A stretch of 64,000 nucleotides of DNA, taken from assembly GCA_016490735.1 (NCBI GenBank), contig JAEMWC010000287.1, positions 683,501 through 747,500 of the forward strand. Direction: 5' to 3'. This document shows positions 1-12,547 of this stretch, one piece after another. The notes beneath the pieces are model-generated. The model saw nothing but the letters and a program-made list of their open reading frames with translations. It was not told where the DNA came from and searched no databases. Made by a program: the position numbers and the translations under genes. Every line of letters starts with the position of its first letter. Positions within the stretch are counted from its first letter, which is position 1. Source of the DNA: Pachyseris speciosa (taxonomy: Eukaryota; Cnidaria; Anthozoa; Scleractinia; Pachyseridae).

Positions 1-198
1 TGGTAAAAAAAAAAGGGAAGGTGTTTGTTTACAAGGCTTATTGAAATATCCACTTTGTGCTCACTTGTTAAAGGAACTTGAGTATTTTGGGTAAAAGCAT
101 GCAAAATTTATAGGGTAATGCCTATATGAAATGCCTTTATGGAACAGTGTAATTATGTATGTACTGAACATGGGAAACGAAATCAATGAATAATTACG

Positions 199-328
199 TG
201 AATGATCATTGCAGAGGTGAACACTACTTTAGCAGATTAGTCGTGGGTTCGATTCCCGTACAAGCCTGAATTTTTTTAGGCTTTATTTTCACTGCTTAAG
301 TAGCGTTCACAACTGCAATGATCATTCA
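199..328. repeat. Foldback repeat with embedded Pol III B-box-like sequence
   Basis: Arms of about 37 bp face each other: TGAATGATCATTGCAG at 199 and its complement ending at 328, and GTGAAC[A/G]CTACTT[T/A]AGCAG further in. The loop holds GGGTTCGATTCCCG, the B-box/T-loop signature of a tRNA, followed by an internal hairpin AAGCCTG..CAGGCTT-like. No A-box was found. It could be a foldback that captured part of a tRNA-SINE, or a palindromic SINE derivative. Confidence 0.6.
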
Positions 329-528
329 CATATTCATTCTTTAATCCATAGTTCAAATATGTGATTTTCATAAAATTAGTCATTCTCACAAAAGCAAATT
401 CGTTTACACAGCTTGGGTGATATCTAATGTTATTTCTTAACAGTACTATTTACATCAAGTTTAATTTTAGTTCCATTATAATCTATATGCTTTTAGTATA
501 AATCTACTAGTCTTTTAGCGTCTTTCTT

Positions 529-799
529 GGGGAAGCAGAGTTGGCGCAGTGGTGAGAGCGCTCGCCTTCCACCAATGTGTCCCGGGTTCGATTCCCGGAC
601 TCGGCGTCATAAGTGGACTGAGTTTGTTGGTTCTCTACTCTGCTCCGAGAGGTTTTTCTCCGGGTACTCCGGTTTTCCCCTCTCCCCAAAAACCAACATT
701 TGATTTCATTTCATTTATTTAGAGTTGATTTGATTTAGTCTCCCCAATTAGTAGAGCATCTGTGCTCGGCTACATAAATTTGAGACTTAAAATAAAGTG

Positions 800-841
<42 letters not shown>
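529..841 (+). mobile_element. tRNA-derived SINE with (TTA)n tail
   Basis: The head is tRNA-like: A-box TGGCGCAGTGG at 542-552 and B-box GGTTCGATTCC at 585-595, with CCCGG flanks pairing as a T-arm. The body has CTCCGAGAGG and a TTTGATTT-rich stretch, and the tail is a (TTA)n microsatellite from about 801. A second, inverted copy lies at 42170-42436 and matches head, body and the CATCTGT[G/C]CTCGGCTA 3' part, which shows this is an interspersed family. Confidence 0.85.
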
Positions 842-1136
842 GCAAATACCATTCTCTGATTGGATATGCAACTCGCTATCTATTCTGTTGTAGATAGTGA
901 CTCTATTAGCTCCGCTACACTTGGGTGGACAAATAATTTTGTAATACCACTTATTTAATTATAAATAAAGTTGTTGTTGTTGATCGAAGATGTCAATAGA
1001 CTGTACATTTGTGTATGTCTACATGCGGATCTTCAAAAATGTGAACATCTAATGAGAAATCCCTGGAATGGTTGCACTTTGGTGAACCCTTCAATTTTCA
1101 CTTTGACGTTAATTTACTATTAATATTGTTTGATAC

Positions 1137-1573
1137 TATATCGTCTTCTGTATTTTTTGTGGTTCTGGTATGTACATAAAGAGTAGCATAAAGAGTAGCT
1201 GTTCAAAAAAGTTGTTTGAATTCTGACGTGTTTTTACCCTGAAAAAGTTGTTCAAAGTTCCTGCTTGAGCCACGCCCATCAAACTTGACCGAGCTAGTAA
1301 GGGGCACGGGTGTATTGTTGGTTTGATGTCACAAACTGATTTACATCGCATTAAGTCTTTGTAAACATGTATGCAAAGCAGTTTGTGACATCAAAACAGG
1401 ACAAGACCCATGCCCCTTACTAGCTCAGTCAAGTTTGATGGGCGTGGCTCAAGCAGGAACTTTGAACGACAATTTCAGGGCAAAGACACGGTGGGATTTG
1501 AAAAAACGTTTTTGAACAGCTAGATGTACTCTTTATGTACATACCAGAGCCACAAAAAACAGAAGACAATATA
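1137..1573. mobile_element. Foldback MITE with TA flanks (Tc1/mariner-like by TSD)
   Basis: Inverted arms run from TATCGTCTTCTGT and GTTCTGGTATGTACATAAAG on the left to CTTTATGTACATACCAGA and ACAGAAGACAATATA on the right. The arms extend through GTTCAAAGTTCCTGCTTGAG to a central hairpin containing GAGCTAGTAAGGGGCA. The ends are flanked by TA. It lies just 37 bp upstream of the exon at 1611. No transposase ORF is present. Confidence 0.7.
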
Positions 1574-1610
1574 GACATTAAGAAATTGCCTTTCTCATAT
1601 TGATCACCAG

Positions 1611-4600
1611 GGAAGTCATTCAAGAAGATGCTGAGGGTTCACTTCAAACTGTGGTTGATGAGATATCACAGAGGACTAAAAGAAGAAGGTGGATCTCATT
1701 TTTAGATGAGAAATTTAATCTAAATCACCTTTCACTACTGCTCTCCCTTCCCCTAATCACATGTATGGGTTGCCAGTCTATGGCCATCTGATACCTCATG
1801 CAGTTGGTCGTTAGTATTGTTTTAAATGTATTCAGTTGGGTGGAGAGAGCCAAAGTGTACAAAATGTTTGTTGCCTACATCATCTGTACAATGGACAAAG
1901 GAAACAATGCTCTAATGCCAGAGTAAAGCATTGCTAACATAAATCAGTACCAAATGGTAAATCTTGAAAAGCTGTCCAAGGGTAGCCTGCGAGCAAGCTC
2001 TCTCGGGGGTGGGGGGTGGAAGGTGGAAGGAGGCAAAAATGGAAAGAGAGCTTGCAACGATCTCTCTGCGATTTGAATTCCGCCCCTAATGCTCCCTATG
2101 GCTTCCGGCTGTCTGAGCTGTCAAAATTTGCAATTAAGCAATCAGCACAAACCGGAAATTTGTTTCTTCCATCAAACAGGAAAGGACACAAAAGAACGAC
2201 TTTGGCACACGCAATGCAAAAGACGGGAATCGTCACGGAAAAAAAAATAACTCCTCAGTTTCTGCCTACCTTGAGCTACAAAAATACGAAAAACCAGCGA
2301 AGGTTTCAGCTTTATTGCAGCCACATTGAACGTGGTAGACCTAAAGTTTGCTGAGCCGGAGAATGAAGTTGAAGTCTCGGATGTCGGACCAAGGATGAAG
2401 TGAACTTTACCAACCTTGGCAACTACGCCAGATAGAAGCCCCGGTCAAAAGAAAGATCGCAACAGACATCCCCATACTTCAGGCTTCGGTGACCTGGTCA
2501 TCGATAACACTTTGAAGTGGGAAAACAACCAATACTGTCTGCGACCAATTATTTTAGATCGCAGCGGTGCGCACTGATACTTTTGCCAAATCATGTAGCC
2601 AAAACAGTGTAAGCCCTTCTTCTCTCCTTTCCTCCCCCACCCCCTACCCACGGGAGAGCTTGCTCGCAGGCTAGTCCAAGGGAGAAAACAAGTGTAAAAT
2701 GGCCACTACCCCACAGTTACCACTGACCAGCATTTCCTCAAGTTTAACTTACACCCAGCCATGTATACAGTAAGTTACATAGTTTTCAAGTAATAAACTT
2801 TCCTAACTAATTTTGAATGTTTTTTTATGTTAAAGAGTGTTACTATTTTTTTTTTCATAGAATTATGGGAAGAAGTGGCAACATTCGACTTGGCATGGTA
2901 AGAAGAACTAGCTGTATGCAGTGCAATACTACTGCTGCAAATGTCTGGGTCTTATTTCAGCTCAGTCACACTTTGTGCACTCTACACCTTGGTTGGAAAA
3001 ACTACATTTATATTATTTGAAAAAAAAACCAGTTTGACCTAGAAATGCAATTAATTTTGTTAGCAAGGCTTTAAAACAAATTGAAGTTGCATGTATTGTG
3101 TGGTGTTATACTTATTCTACATGTATTTTATGAACTAGCTCACCTGTGCAACAAAAATACATTCCAAATGTTTTTATCAGATAAATATAATTTACAGAAA
3201 AGAAGTGGCTTTGAAAAACATCTAACTATAAAAAATTACAATAAAATGTTTCTTTAAAACATGATAAAAAAATTAAAAAGGTAAAAAGCTAATTCGACGA
3301 CATTTCAACGTTAACATAACGCCATTATTAAGTCAGAAAATGATGAAATTTTAGGGCGTATAAATGCTAAAAGAACAATAGGTGATTAAGAAATGTAGCA
3401 GATATAAATAACTTTAACTAGACAAAAAGTTTAGCACGTATGGAGTCCGTTTGCACGTTTTAGATTAGGTTTGAGTTGCTTGATAAAAAGCATCTCAAAC
3501 ACTAAACAATAAAACTTGCTTTGGCATTTCTTGACAATCTTGAAAAGGCTTTCATTCAAAAGATCGCTGCCACCGTGCGCCTCAGTGTCAAGATGTTTGC
3601 CAAATGCCAAATATTTGTGTTCAGCAACGTGTTGGAAAAGGTGTCGGGTTGTGTAACCAACATAATCTGCATCGACAGATCACATTGGCAAACTTTCGGC
3701 CTGTTTGACAGAATCGTGCTCATTCAGGTATGGTTTGAAAGATCTCTTCCCCCTACACATGCTACATGTAAAAATTGTCTATGAGTGGTAAAACTGATGA
3801 TATCATAAGCAACTTATAATGGACATGGTTCTGTACGGCTGGTTTTGGCTGGTGTGGTAGTCAATGGGTTAAGAATGCTTTGCTATCAACTTGTCTGATG
3901 CCCTCCCCATCCCCTGAAAAGAAAGACTTATAGCAAATCATGCATGGTGTGCTTTCTTTTTGGTCTGTTTGGTTAGCATAGAAAAAGAAAATTAACCCAT
4001 TATTGAAAAAGGATTGGAGTTTTCCTGAATAAGGACTTCTTGTGATTTCAGATGCGCCATTTGTTTGTTGTTGTGGATATGTCACGAGCTATGGAAGAAG
4101 CTGATCTCAAGCCCTCTCGTCTTGCTTGTTCTGTTAAGGTGCAGTGACATACATGTAATGGTGAATTTGTTAAAAGTAGAACGAATTATTGTGCAGTGAA
4201 CCACCTGGAAGGGACCATAACCTTATTATGGTGGGCTGGTTTGCAGATGAATTGTGCAGTCTAAAGTATACTTTCAAACAAAGAAGATTTTGACAATTAT
4301 TTGTGTTCTGTTTCTCTACTGTTTTTGTTAGCTTTTGGAAGATTTTATCTCTGAATACTTTGATCAGAATCCAATTTCACAGGTGAGACCTTTACAGGAT
4401 GCCTCACATCATCTTTATGTATGCAAGATATCAGTTCCACAGTGTGATTATTGTAAGTCCTCCTCATTCCTGCATGTGAGGCACTGATAACACAGATTCC
4501 AGAGCTGTCCTCTTTTACCTCTTGGTTGCAGTTCTTTCCACCCCACTCCATGACTTTCCAGTGTATGGTAGCCAGTTTGCCATCAATAATTCATCTTGTT

Positions 4601-7600
4601 TCTCATGATCACTCATTGCTCTGTCTTCCACTGTGATCATGAAAGTCCTCAGAACGTTTTGTATGTAATATGTATTAAAGTCATGATGTAATTTTGATTT
4701 TACATCAGTTGGTACTGAACTTTTTCCTTACTTTATATTAGTGTCGCTTTCCGCCCACCTCGATTAGGCTTTTCTACTTGTGGGTGGAAGATTGCAAAGC
4801 TACTATAACAAGAAATAGTAAAAACTTTGTTGTTTGTGAATAAATGTTGTTGTTGTGTATTGTCTACCACTAGTACTGTAGTTGTTGTTTTGTTTGAGTG
4901 CTAGTTTCTGTTCATTTAGATAGGACTTATCCTAACAAGAAACAAGAGAGCTGAGAAAGTCACGGAGCTCAGCGGTAAGGCTCTTCAAGTAGCTCTCAGA
5001 TTTAATAAAAATTGAAAGCTTTAAAACAATACTGGAAATGCCAGTGGCAAAATTAACAGTGTTTTGTTTCATGTACAATCAGATTTCAGTTTGTTCATGA
5101 ATGTACATGTATGTAGTTTTAACAGTTATTTTTCCCCCTTTCAAACTGGTTACAGTATGATTACATACAACTGTACTTACTACTAATTATCTTAACCCTT
5201 TGGCTTCTGAACATTTTGCCGAAAAACACCTTTTAAAGCTTGTTGAGCCATTTTCTGGTCAGAATCTAGCCTAAAAGAACCAAAACTGCCTAAAACTCTG
5301 TTTCTTGGTAAAGCTCCTGGCATCCTTCTGTTCCTGATGCTTAATTTGAGCTTTCAAAGTTCGGGGATGCGCAGAAAGCAAAATTTCGAGATAGTTTTTG
5401 GGTTGGAAAGTTTCACCGCCCCCTCGCCTTCTACCTTTCGCTTCCTCTCCTCCCCTTTTCTTTTGCTTTTCTTGCCTCTCTTTCTCTCTTGCTGGGCATT
5501 TTCTGGGCTTCCTTTTGGGGGAAAAGATTTGGGGAAAACGTTTAGGATCATAGGATTAGATGGTAGGAAGTGTAGGTGGGTAGTGGAACAAGATTTTCAC
5601 TCAAATTTTCAGGTCAACATTACTTGTTTTTTTTTGTGTGTGTGTTTTCTCCGGCCTGTTTCACGGAATCGTGCTCAGTTGGGTATGGTTTGAAAGATCT
5701 CTTCTCCCTACACGTTACATGGTAAAGTTGTCTGCGAGCTTCAAAACTGATGACGTCAGAAGTGGTACAAGGGACATGGTTCTGCACAGCCGGTTTTGGC
5801 CGGTGTAGGAGTCGAAGGGTTAAAGTGCACCTACATGTAGCCCCAAAATCTTTGCACCTGTCCAAAACGCATTGCACCTTTTTGGCCTTTTTAAACCAAA
5901 TATTGACTTTTTATAAAGTAACAAAATCTAGCCATCATCTGTCCCTAATGACGGAGCTGGTAAGGGGCATGGGTCTATACCTTACTTGACGTTACAAACT
6001 ACTTTGCATGCACGTTTACAAAGGCTTTCTGTAAGAAACAAACACATGCCCCTTACTAGCTCGGTCATGGGAGAGACTGGCTAGATTTCGTAATTTTCGC
6101 AGCCTATAAAAAGTCAAGATTTGGTTTAAAAGGTGGAATGCATTTCAAACAGGTGCAACGATTTATTTAACCCATTGACTACCGGCGGTTTTCCACCTAT
6201 AAACAATGAATAGCAATTCGTGACTCTTTATTTGAACTACCAGGGAAAAGTGGTGCTGTCCTAAGCCACTGGAGGCTCAAGGTTTCTGAAAACGTCATTT
6301 TGACGTAGCTATTTTTTATCCGTGAAGCGACAACAATGGCCCAAGTTCGGTTTGCTTGCGATTTCTGCTAAATTTACAGCCATTTTTCATCTTTAGCGGC
6401 TGCCTGATGAGCATCATTAAGCGTGACGGTAGCTAAGAGTCCACTTTCTCAAAGAATCAAGCAAGGTGATGTACTTTGTTGTTGAATTTGGCTTGTTACT
6501 CAACGAACTGGGAATTTGGCCGGTCGAACACTTAGTACCTTTGGGACTCAACTGTTGATGAATTTCTCGACCTACCGCCACATATTTTGGAATTTCTGTG
6601 TACTGAAGATGACCACGAGCAGGAAATTTTGGCGGTAGGTCGGAGTGGCTGTAGACTTAGTTTATATGTGAAAGAATTGGGGGAAGGAACGGGCGCTGTC
6701 AAAAATTCTCGTTAGTTCCCAGCATGCAATGCGCTCAAGATGTTGAAAATGTCGGGAAGGCCCGAATGCACTGGAACAAAAGGCTGTATCTATGCTCGGG
6801 AGAAGAATATGAACAAAAAAAGTCATTTCTAAGCTAGGAAAAGGACTGAATTTCGTTATGATGGTTGAATTTTGGTTTTTCGACGATGATTTCCTTAAAA
6901 AACATGAAGGCAAAAAGGAGCATTTTTGTTGTTTCTCTTTGACGTTAAAAACAACCAGTTTCGTTCTTGTCCAAACTCAAAAGGCCATATTTGGTAAAAA
7001 TCGCTACGTTTCTTGCATTTATTGGATATCCAAATTTAAAGGGCATTCCATTTCGTGCTCACAACTAACAGTTAAGGCAATATTCGTGCAATTGAGAAAG
7101 TTACAATGTTTTGAAGCATGGGAGTTTTTACAGCCGGTTTTGGCCGGCACGGATGCCAATGGGTTAAACCAAAAAAGATATTTTGGGGTTAGGGGCACTT
7201 TCATCTTCTTTTCATCCAAAACTATCAAAAGTGAGAATTTAAGGAGACTATAAGCAACTGTATTTGGTTTATTCTGCCCACACAGGTAACCCACAACTCC
7301 ACATCAGCAGTCTCCATAAAGCAGCTAGCAAAGCATGCACAGGGGAACCATCTCTACAAAATGCTATGGAAACAGCTGTGCAATCACTCCGGTAAAATAG
7401 TAGTGTGTATTCTCAGTTCAGACAGGTGTATGGTAACGTTGTTTAACATCAATCATTTTGGTGTCAGCATACATATAATTTGAAGGCACAGAGTAAAAGA
7501 AATTTCTTTGTAATAATAAATTATATTCAGATTCTACCTTACAGCAGCAGCTAAAACAAATATAAATGCATGCTGCACCTGCCAAATTAATTTGAAGTAA

Positions 7601-10600
7601 AAATCAAATACTCAGAGTTAGTCAGAAAATTTTTTTTTTTAAGTTTTCTTTTTTTTTTTTAACAAGCCAAATTGCTTTCCTGTCTGTCAGCAATGTCTGT
7701 ACTGGCTGAAAAGTATCCACAGTTAATTAATATGTGGTTTTTATTGTTTGAAAGGCACATGCCTGGTCATGCCAGTCGGGAAATCCTCATTCTGTTTGGA
7801 AGTCTGACATCATGTGATCCTGGAGACATTCGTGAAACCATTCAGGTACACACCTGTATGTGCTGAAAGATGAAATTGAATCTTCAATCATTTGCTACTG
7901 TGGAACAAAGATTCCATGTTCAGGTTGACCCTGGAGATAGCAAAGTTTGCAACTGTATTTTACTTGTTTACATTTATTTATTTTATTCATGTATGCATAG
8001 AGCAACAGACACGTGCACTTGAAAATTCATTTTTTAATAAAAGTAATTCTTTCATTATCATTAATTTTTAGACTCTACAGCAACAAAATATTCGATGTTC
8101 TATCATTGGTTTGGCTGCTGAAGTACGAGTTTGTAGAACGGTTTGTTCAGAAACCCAAGGTGAGATGACCTTAGTTGTTAATACAGTGCAACCTCTCTTA
8201 AGCAGCCACCCTCAGGACTTGAAAACTGGCCGCTTAATAGAGGTTGGCCGTTAAATAGAGATACAATAAAAATTGGGTAGAAATGGCAGTCGACGTGAGT
8301 TTTTTGACAAAATTTGTAACAAAATTAATATGAAGTGCCCCATGCTGGCTCATTGCCAGTCAGTGTAAAGTTGTACTGTACTTCTAACACAGAGGACATG
8401 CTACTTAAAGCACAGTACAAGTGTTGTCTATGTGAAAGATTTGTGCGTGTATATAATTTGCAGCTTGTGACTTGTCATTACACTGATGGAGATTAAATTG
8501 CAGGACTTGTTGTTATCGGCTATCACCCATTCTTATTGCCTTCTTCCTGTCATCATTTCGCTTGAAAAGATAATTTGCTGGCCACTAAATAGAGGTAAAA
8601 AAGCAAATATAAATAATAACCTTGCAACAGCAAAAAGGTGGCGATGGCTGCTTATTGGAGGTGGCTGTTGAATAGAGGTATCGAATACGGCATTTTAGTG
8701 ACAAATAATTGGGGACTTTAGAAAGTGGCTGTTTAATGGGGCCGGGGATGTGGCCACTTAATAGGTGGCCACTTAATAGAGGTCGCACTGTATATAATTA
8801 TTCTGTGGATAAAATCCATTTTGATGTCAAAATCCACTTCAGTTTCACAGGTAAAACAATTAACAGAAGATTATTAGCAATGGCAGTTACAAGCTATTAA
8901 TAACACTATGTGGCCAGTGGATACTATCCTGCGAGCAGAGGCCCTCTTCCTAGATAAGTCATCATGACTAACCTAGGAAGATCAAAGGGCCTCTGCTCAC
9001 AGGGTAGTGGACACCAATGCCTGATGGGGACCAGCAGTAAGCTGTCAAAATGTAGTAGTCAACATCGGAGACTAAATCGTCAGACAAACAATAAAACAAA
9101 GCTATCATTTTAAACCACGGTAATCAACATCTTTCATGATAATTATTCTCCAGAAAATTCTCATGGCACTCCAGTGCAGAGAATTTACTTAGACCTGAAC
9201 ACTTAATTTTTATGCCTTTAATGGGTGATTTTCTCTGCTGCCATTACTGAGGTTGTGTGATTACAGCAAGATACTATAAGGAGGGATTAGAGGCATTGTA
9301 TTAGCAATCCATACATAAATTATTCTTACTAGCAATATCCTGACCAAGGGCAGGCCAAATAGGAGAATTCTTCATCATATTCATACATGTATTCGGTATT
9401 TCTCAAGGTGAGTGAAAACAGTTATGAGTGCCAGGACACTAAATACATTGGGGTTCTTTCATTAGGTAATTATGGAGTCATCTTAGATGAAAGACATTAC
9501 AGGGATCTGCTAATGCAACACGTTATCCCGCCAGTAGCAAAAGTAAGTACAAGGCTGAAACCTTGTTAAGCTGCCTTTTGCAATTTTTTTTGCAATTTTC
9601 ATTGCACTGCAAGTGAGAGGATTTTCTTGCGCATCTCTTGAGGTGTCGTGTCTTGAAGTCCAATCCATAAAGTAAAAAGCCCAAAGGAAGGTATCTTGCA
9701 AAGTTACCATATTTCCTCGAATAACAGCCGTCCCTCGATTCATCACCTCCCTCAAATAATCGCCCCCAACCCCTCTCACCATCTTTGAAACACTTAAAAA
9801 GCCCGTGTTCTTTTATTTGATGTGATTATTTTTTATTTAATGCGATAATAAAACAATATTTAGGGCATTACTTTCAGTCAGCAATATTTGAAATAATCGC
9901 CTTCCCTCAAATAAACGCCCCCTTTTGGGAAAATCAGGGGAAAAAAATACATTGTAAGAGTTTTCGATTGTTTGTGCTTGCCTGCAGCCCTAAAAATACC
10001 ACTGGTTTTCCTGATTTGGTTTCTTGTTGAAATCCAGTGTTTGTTCAGGGGCGTTTTTTGCACCTGTAGTCCCGAGTGCAAAGACTGAAGTTGGGCATGG
10101 CGGATGGAAGTGGTTGGAGGCTAGTGAGGCCTTTGGTGTAACCGTTTTTGCAACTTACAAAGTGATTTGAAACAAACTGTATGAAGCATGATAATTATCA
10201 TATGACCCTAACGGCCCCTCGCGCGCTTTCATTGTGAAACTATTGAGAAAATCCCCGTATGAGGGCTGTACGCCTTAGTGCGAGCAGGGCCGGAAAAAGC
10301 CGTACGGCCCTGGTAGGAACAGGTACGGGCCCGAGCGATACGAATTTAGAAGATTTCGTCGCGTCTAACCTTGTAAATTGATTTTACAACCAGAAAGCAA
10401 ATACAAACAACATATTACGTAGATCAATTTTTTGAGCAAATTTGTCTGTAAAAAGAAACTTCATCTTCTACTGACGTACTTATGAAGAGTCTAAAGAGGC
10501 CATATGATAAAACTGCTGAGTGTTCACTCTTTCTTTTTTGATTAAATTGTTCTTCGATGAAATGCTAAAGGAATTTTTCATCTGTATTCATTTTATTTCA

Positions 10601-12493
10601 GGCTGACACAGAAGCTGCTGTGATACGAATGGGTTAGTGCTGTCAGTTTAAAAATTTTCGTCAATATCTAGAAATGATCAAAGTTTAACTGGAAAATAAG
10701 AGGTGAGAATATACGTGAAGTATGGACAGAAGATTTTAGGTCTTCATCATTCCTTACCGAAAAAGAGGCACTGTCGTTTCATTAATTTTCCGTCTTGATA
10801 AGTGGTTTGTTGTTTGTAGGTTTTCCTCAGCATCTTTCAAGTGGACCGCCTTCCTTGTGCATGTGGTATGTAATGCCCTTTACCGCATTTGTTTGTTGGT
10901 TGTGATCACCCCGTTAAGTCAGTCGTGTCGAGTGCACGAGGTTATGTTTAATAGGCCTTACCCTCTCCTGGCGACCCCAATAGATCACACGGCGGAAATG
11001 GGCATGGTCTTTCGCAAAGAATAAACTTCCACACACCCTTGATTCGGCGAGAATGCTTTAAAGTTTTCGTCAACGCGCATTCTTATTTCTTTGCTGTTTA
11101 TCAGAAAAACCGACTTTTTTAAACTCACTCGAAATATTGTTTTAATGCATATGCTTGCTCATGCATGCATCATGGCATCCAGTCGTGCAGAAAGTGTCAT
11201 CACACTTTGCGTTTGTATTCTTCAAAAGCCACTTGGATGTCAGTGGAGGCGTAAAAGGGCTCAGTACATCAGGATACTTTTGCCCCCAGGTATGTTGATC
11301 TAGTTTCTTTACTCAGTAACTACAATTCAATGCACCAGAGGGGAATTAGCCTGCTTGCAGGCGGTAATTTGTGTTTTCAAGTGTGAGATCCGAAGCCCGG
11401 TAAAACCGGTCACCATGTTGGACTATATCGTGGAGGATCTGGGATGAGTGACAAAGCGAGAAGCGAAGGGGAGGAGTGTAGGGGGAGAGAAACCCCCTAC
11501 CCCCTCCCTCTCGTCTTGTCACTCTCCCAGATCCTCCACTACATCGTCGACTCTCGCGCTTGAAAACACAAATTACCGGCTGCGAGCAGGCTAGCTCTCG
11601 TGGGTAAAGAACTTAAGGCTTGTTTTCATTTGATCACAACCATCATTAAATTGTTGTGAAAGCAACTGATGCATGTCTTCTTCTTCGTCGTTGCACCATC
11701 AATTTTAAAAAAAGAAAAGAAAAGAAAAATAGCAGGAATATTACAGCTTCATTGTTGCTTAATGAATCGCGCACAGTGTTTGTCTCCGTTATGTTTCAGT
11801 GTAAAAGCAAGTACTGTGATCTACCAGTAGAATGTAAAGTTTGTGGTGAGTACTCGAATCCCTAAACTTCAAACTATACCTTTTCTCATAAACAAAATGC
11901 TGAATAAAACAATACCAAGAACCAGCAGATATATATGGAGTAATTTCGCAACAAAGACGCAGACGATAATTAGCGATGACAAGGGGAGCGAATATTTGTA
12001 AGTTGCAGTCCATGCAGTATGGGCCATCCTTAACTAAAGGCACTTGTGTTCAGCTCAAGAAAAACTGAAATTGAGAGCTATTTTAAAGAAAACTTAAACA
12101 TATTTTTGGATGACCTGTGACTCTGATACTTGAGTGTAGCTTTTAAAGGAGCACTGTCAACGGGATTTTTGCTGTTTTTGGTTCAATTCTGCCAAAATTA
12201 CTGCCTTTGACCTGTTATTGTGCAAAAATCAGCAAGATGAATTCCAATGAAATTTTAGCAGGGAGAGCTAACCATAATAATTTTTTGGTTGATTTTTCAA
12301 TGTATAGCTTGAAATTTTGAAAAAACTGCAAGTATTTTCAAATTTCGATCCATTTCTATCCTCGTCATCTTTGATGGAATACAGGAGTTTATAGTGTCAA
12401 TGCAGTATTTCAGTCTTTGGCAGCAAAACTAGACCATTATTTTAAGGTTTCCACTATTGCATTGTCAGTTTTAAGCTTTTTAAAGTGATGTAC

Positions 12494-12547
<54 letters not shown>

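Larger units (their letters stand above)
3..1610 (+). other. 5' intron of GTF2H2, repeat-filled
   Basis: No coding exon is visible between the window start and the acceptor at 1610 (polypyrimidine stretch then CCAG). It holds a foldback (199-328), a tRNA-SINE (529-841), a 3'-tail fragment ending in (GTT)n near 980, and a 437-bp foldback (1137-1573). The opening TG|GTAAAA has the phase needed for the end of the missing first exon, but this rests on eight bases only. Confidence 0.4.
4052..9542 (+). other. GTF2H2: vWA domain of GTF2H2 (exons 3 to 9 of the visible set)
   Basis: Exons 4052-4138, 4332-4382, 4920-4974, 7286-7391, 7755-7845, 8072-8159 and 9466-9542 encode the von Willebrand A-like fold of p44. 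It opens with [20 protein letters not shown], then [36 protein letters not shown], the helix before [17 protein letters not shown], the strand [16 protein letters not shown], and ends at [13 protein letters not shown]. In the TFIIH literature this domain binds XPD. The DxS of the first strand (VDMS) is kept. Exon lengths match the human residue order without gaps larger than a few residues. Confidence 0.93.

Noticed and set aside
541..605. Functional tRNA gene
   Set aside because: It has A- and B-boxes but no acceptor stem closure, and it continues into a SINE body with a (TTA)n tail. A second dispersed copy confirms a SINE.
2016..2354. 112-aa frame as a gene
   Set aside because: It lies wholly inside a MITE with a perfect 9-bp duplication and has no recognisable domain.
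5337..5693. 118-aa frame as a secreted or membrane protein
   Set aside because: Inside a TTAA-flanked MITE. The hydrophobic look comes from a pyrimidine-rich tract (CTTTTCTTTTGCTTTTC).
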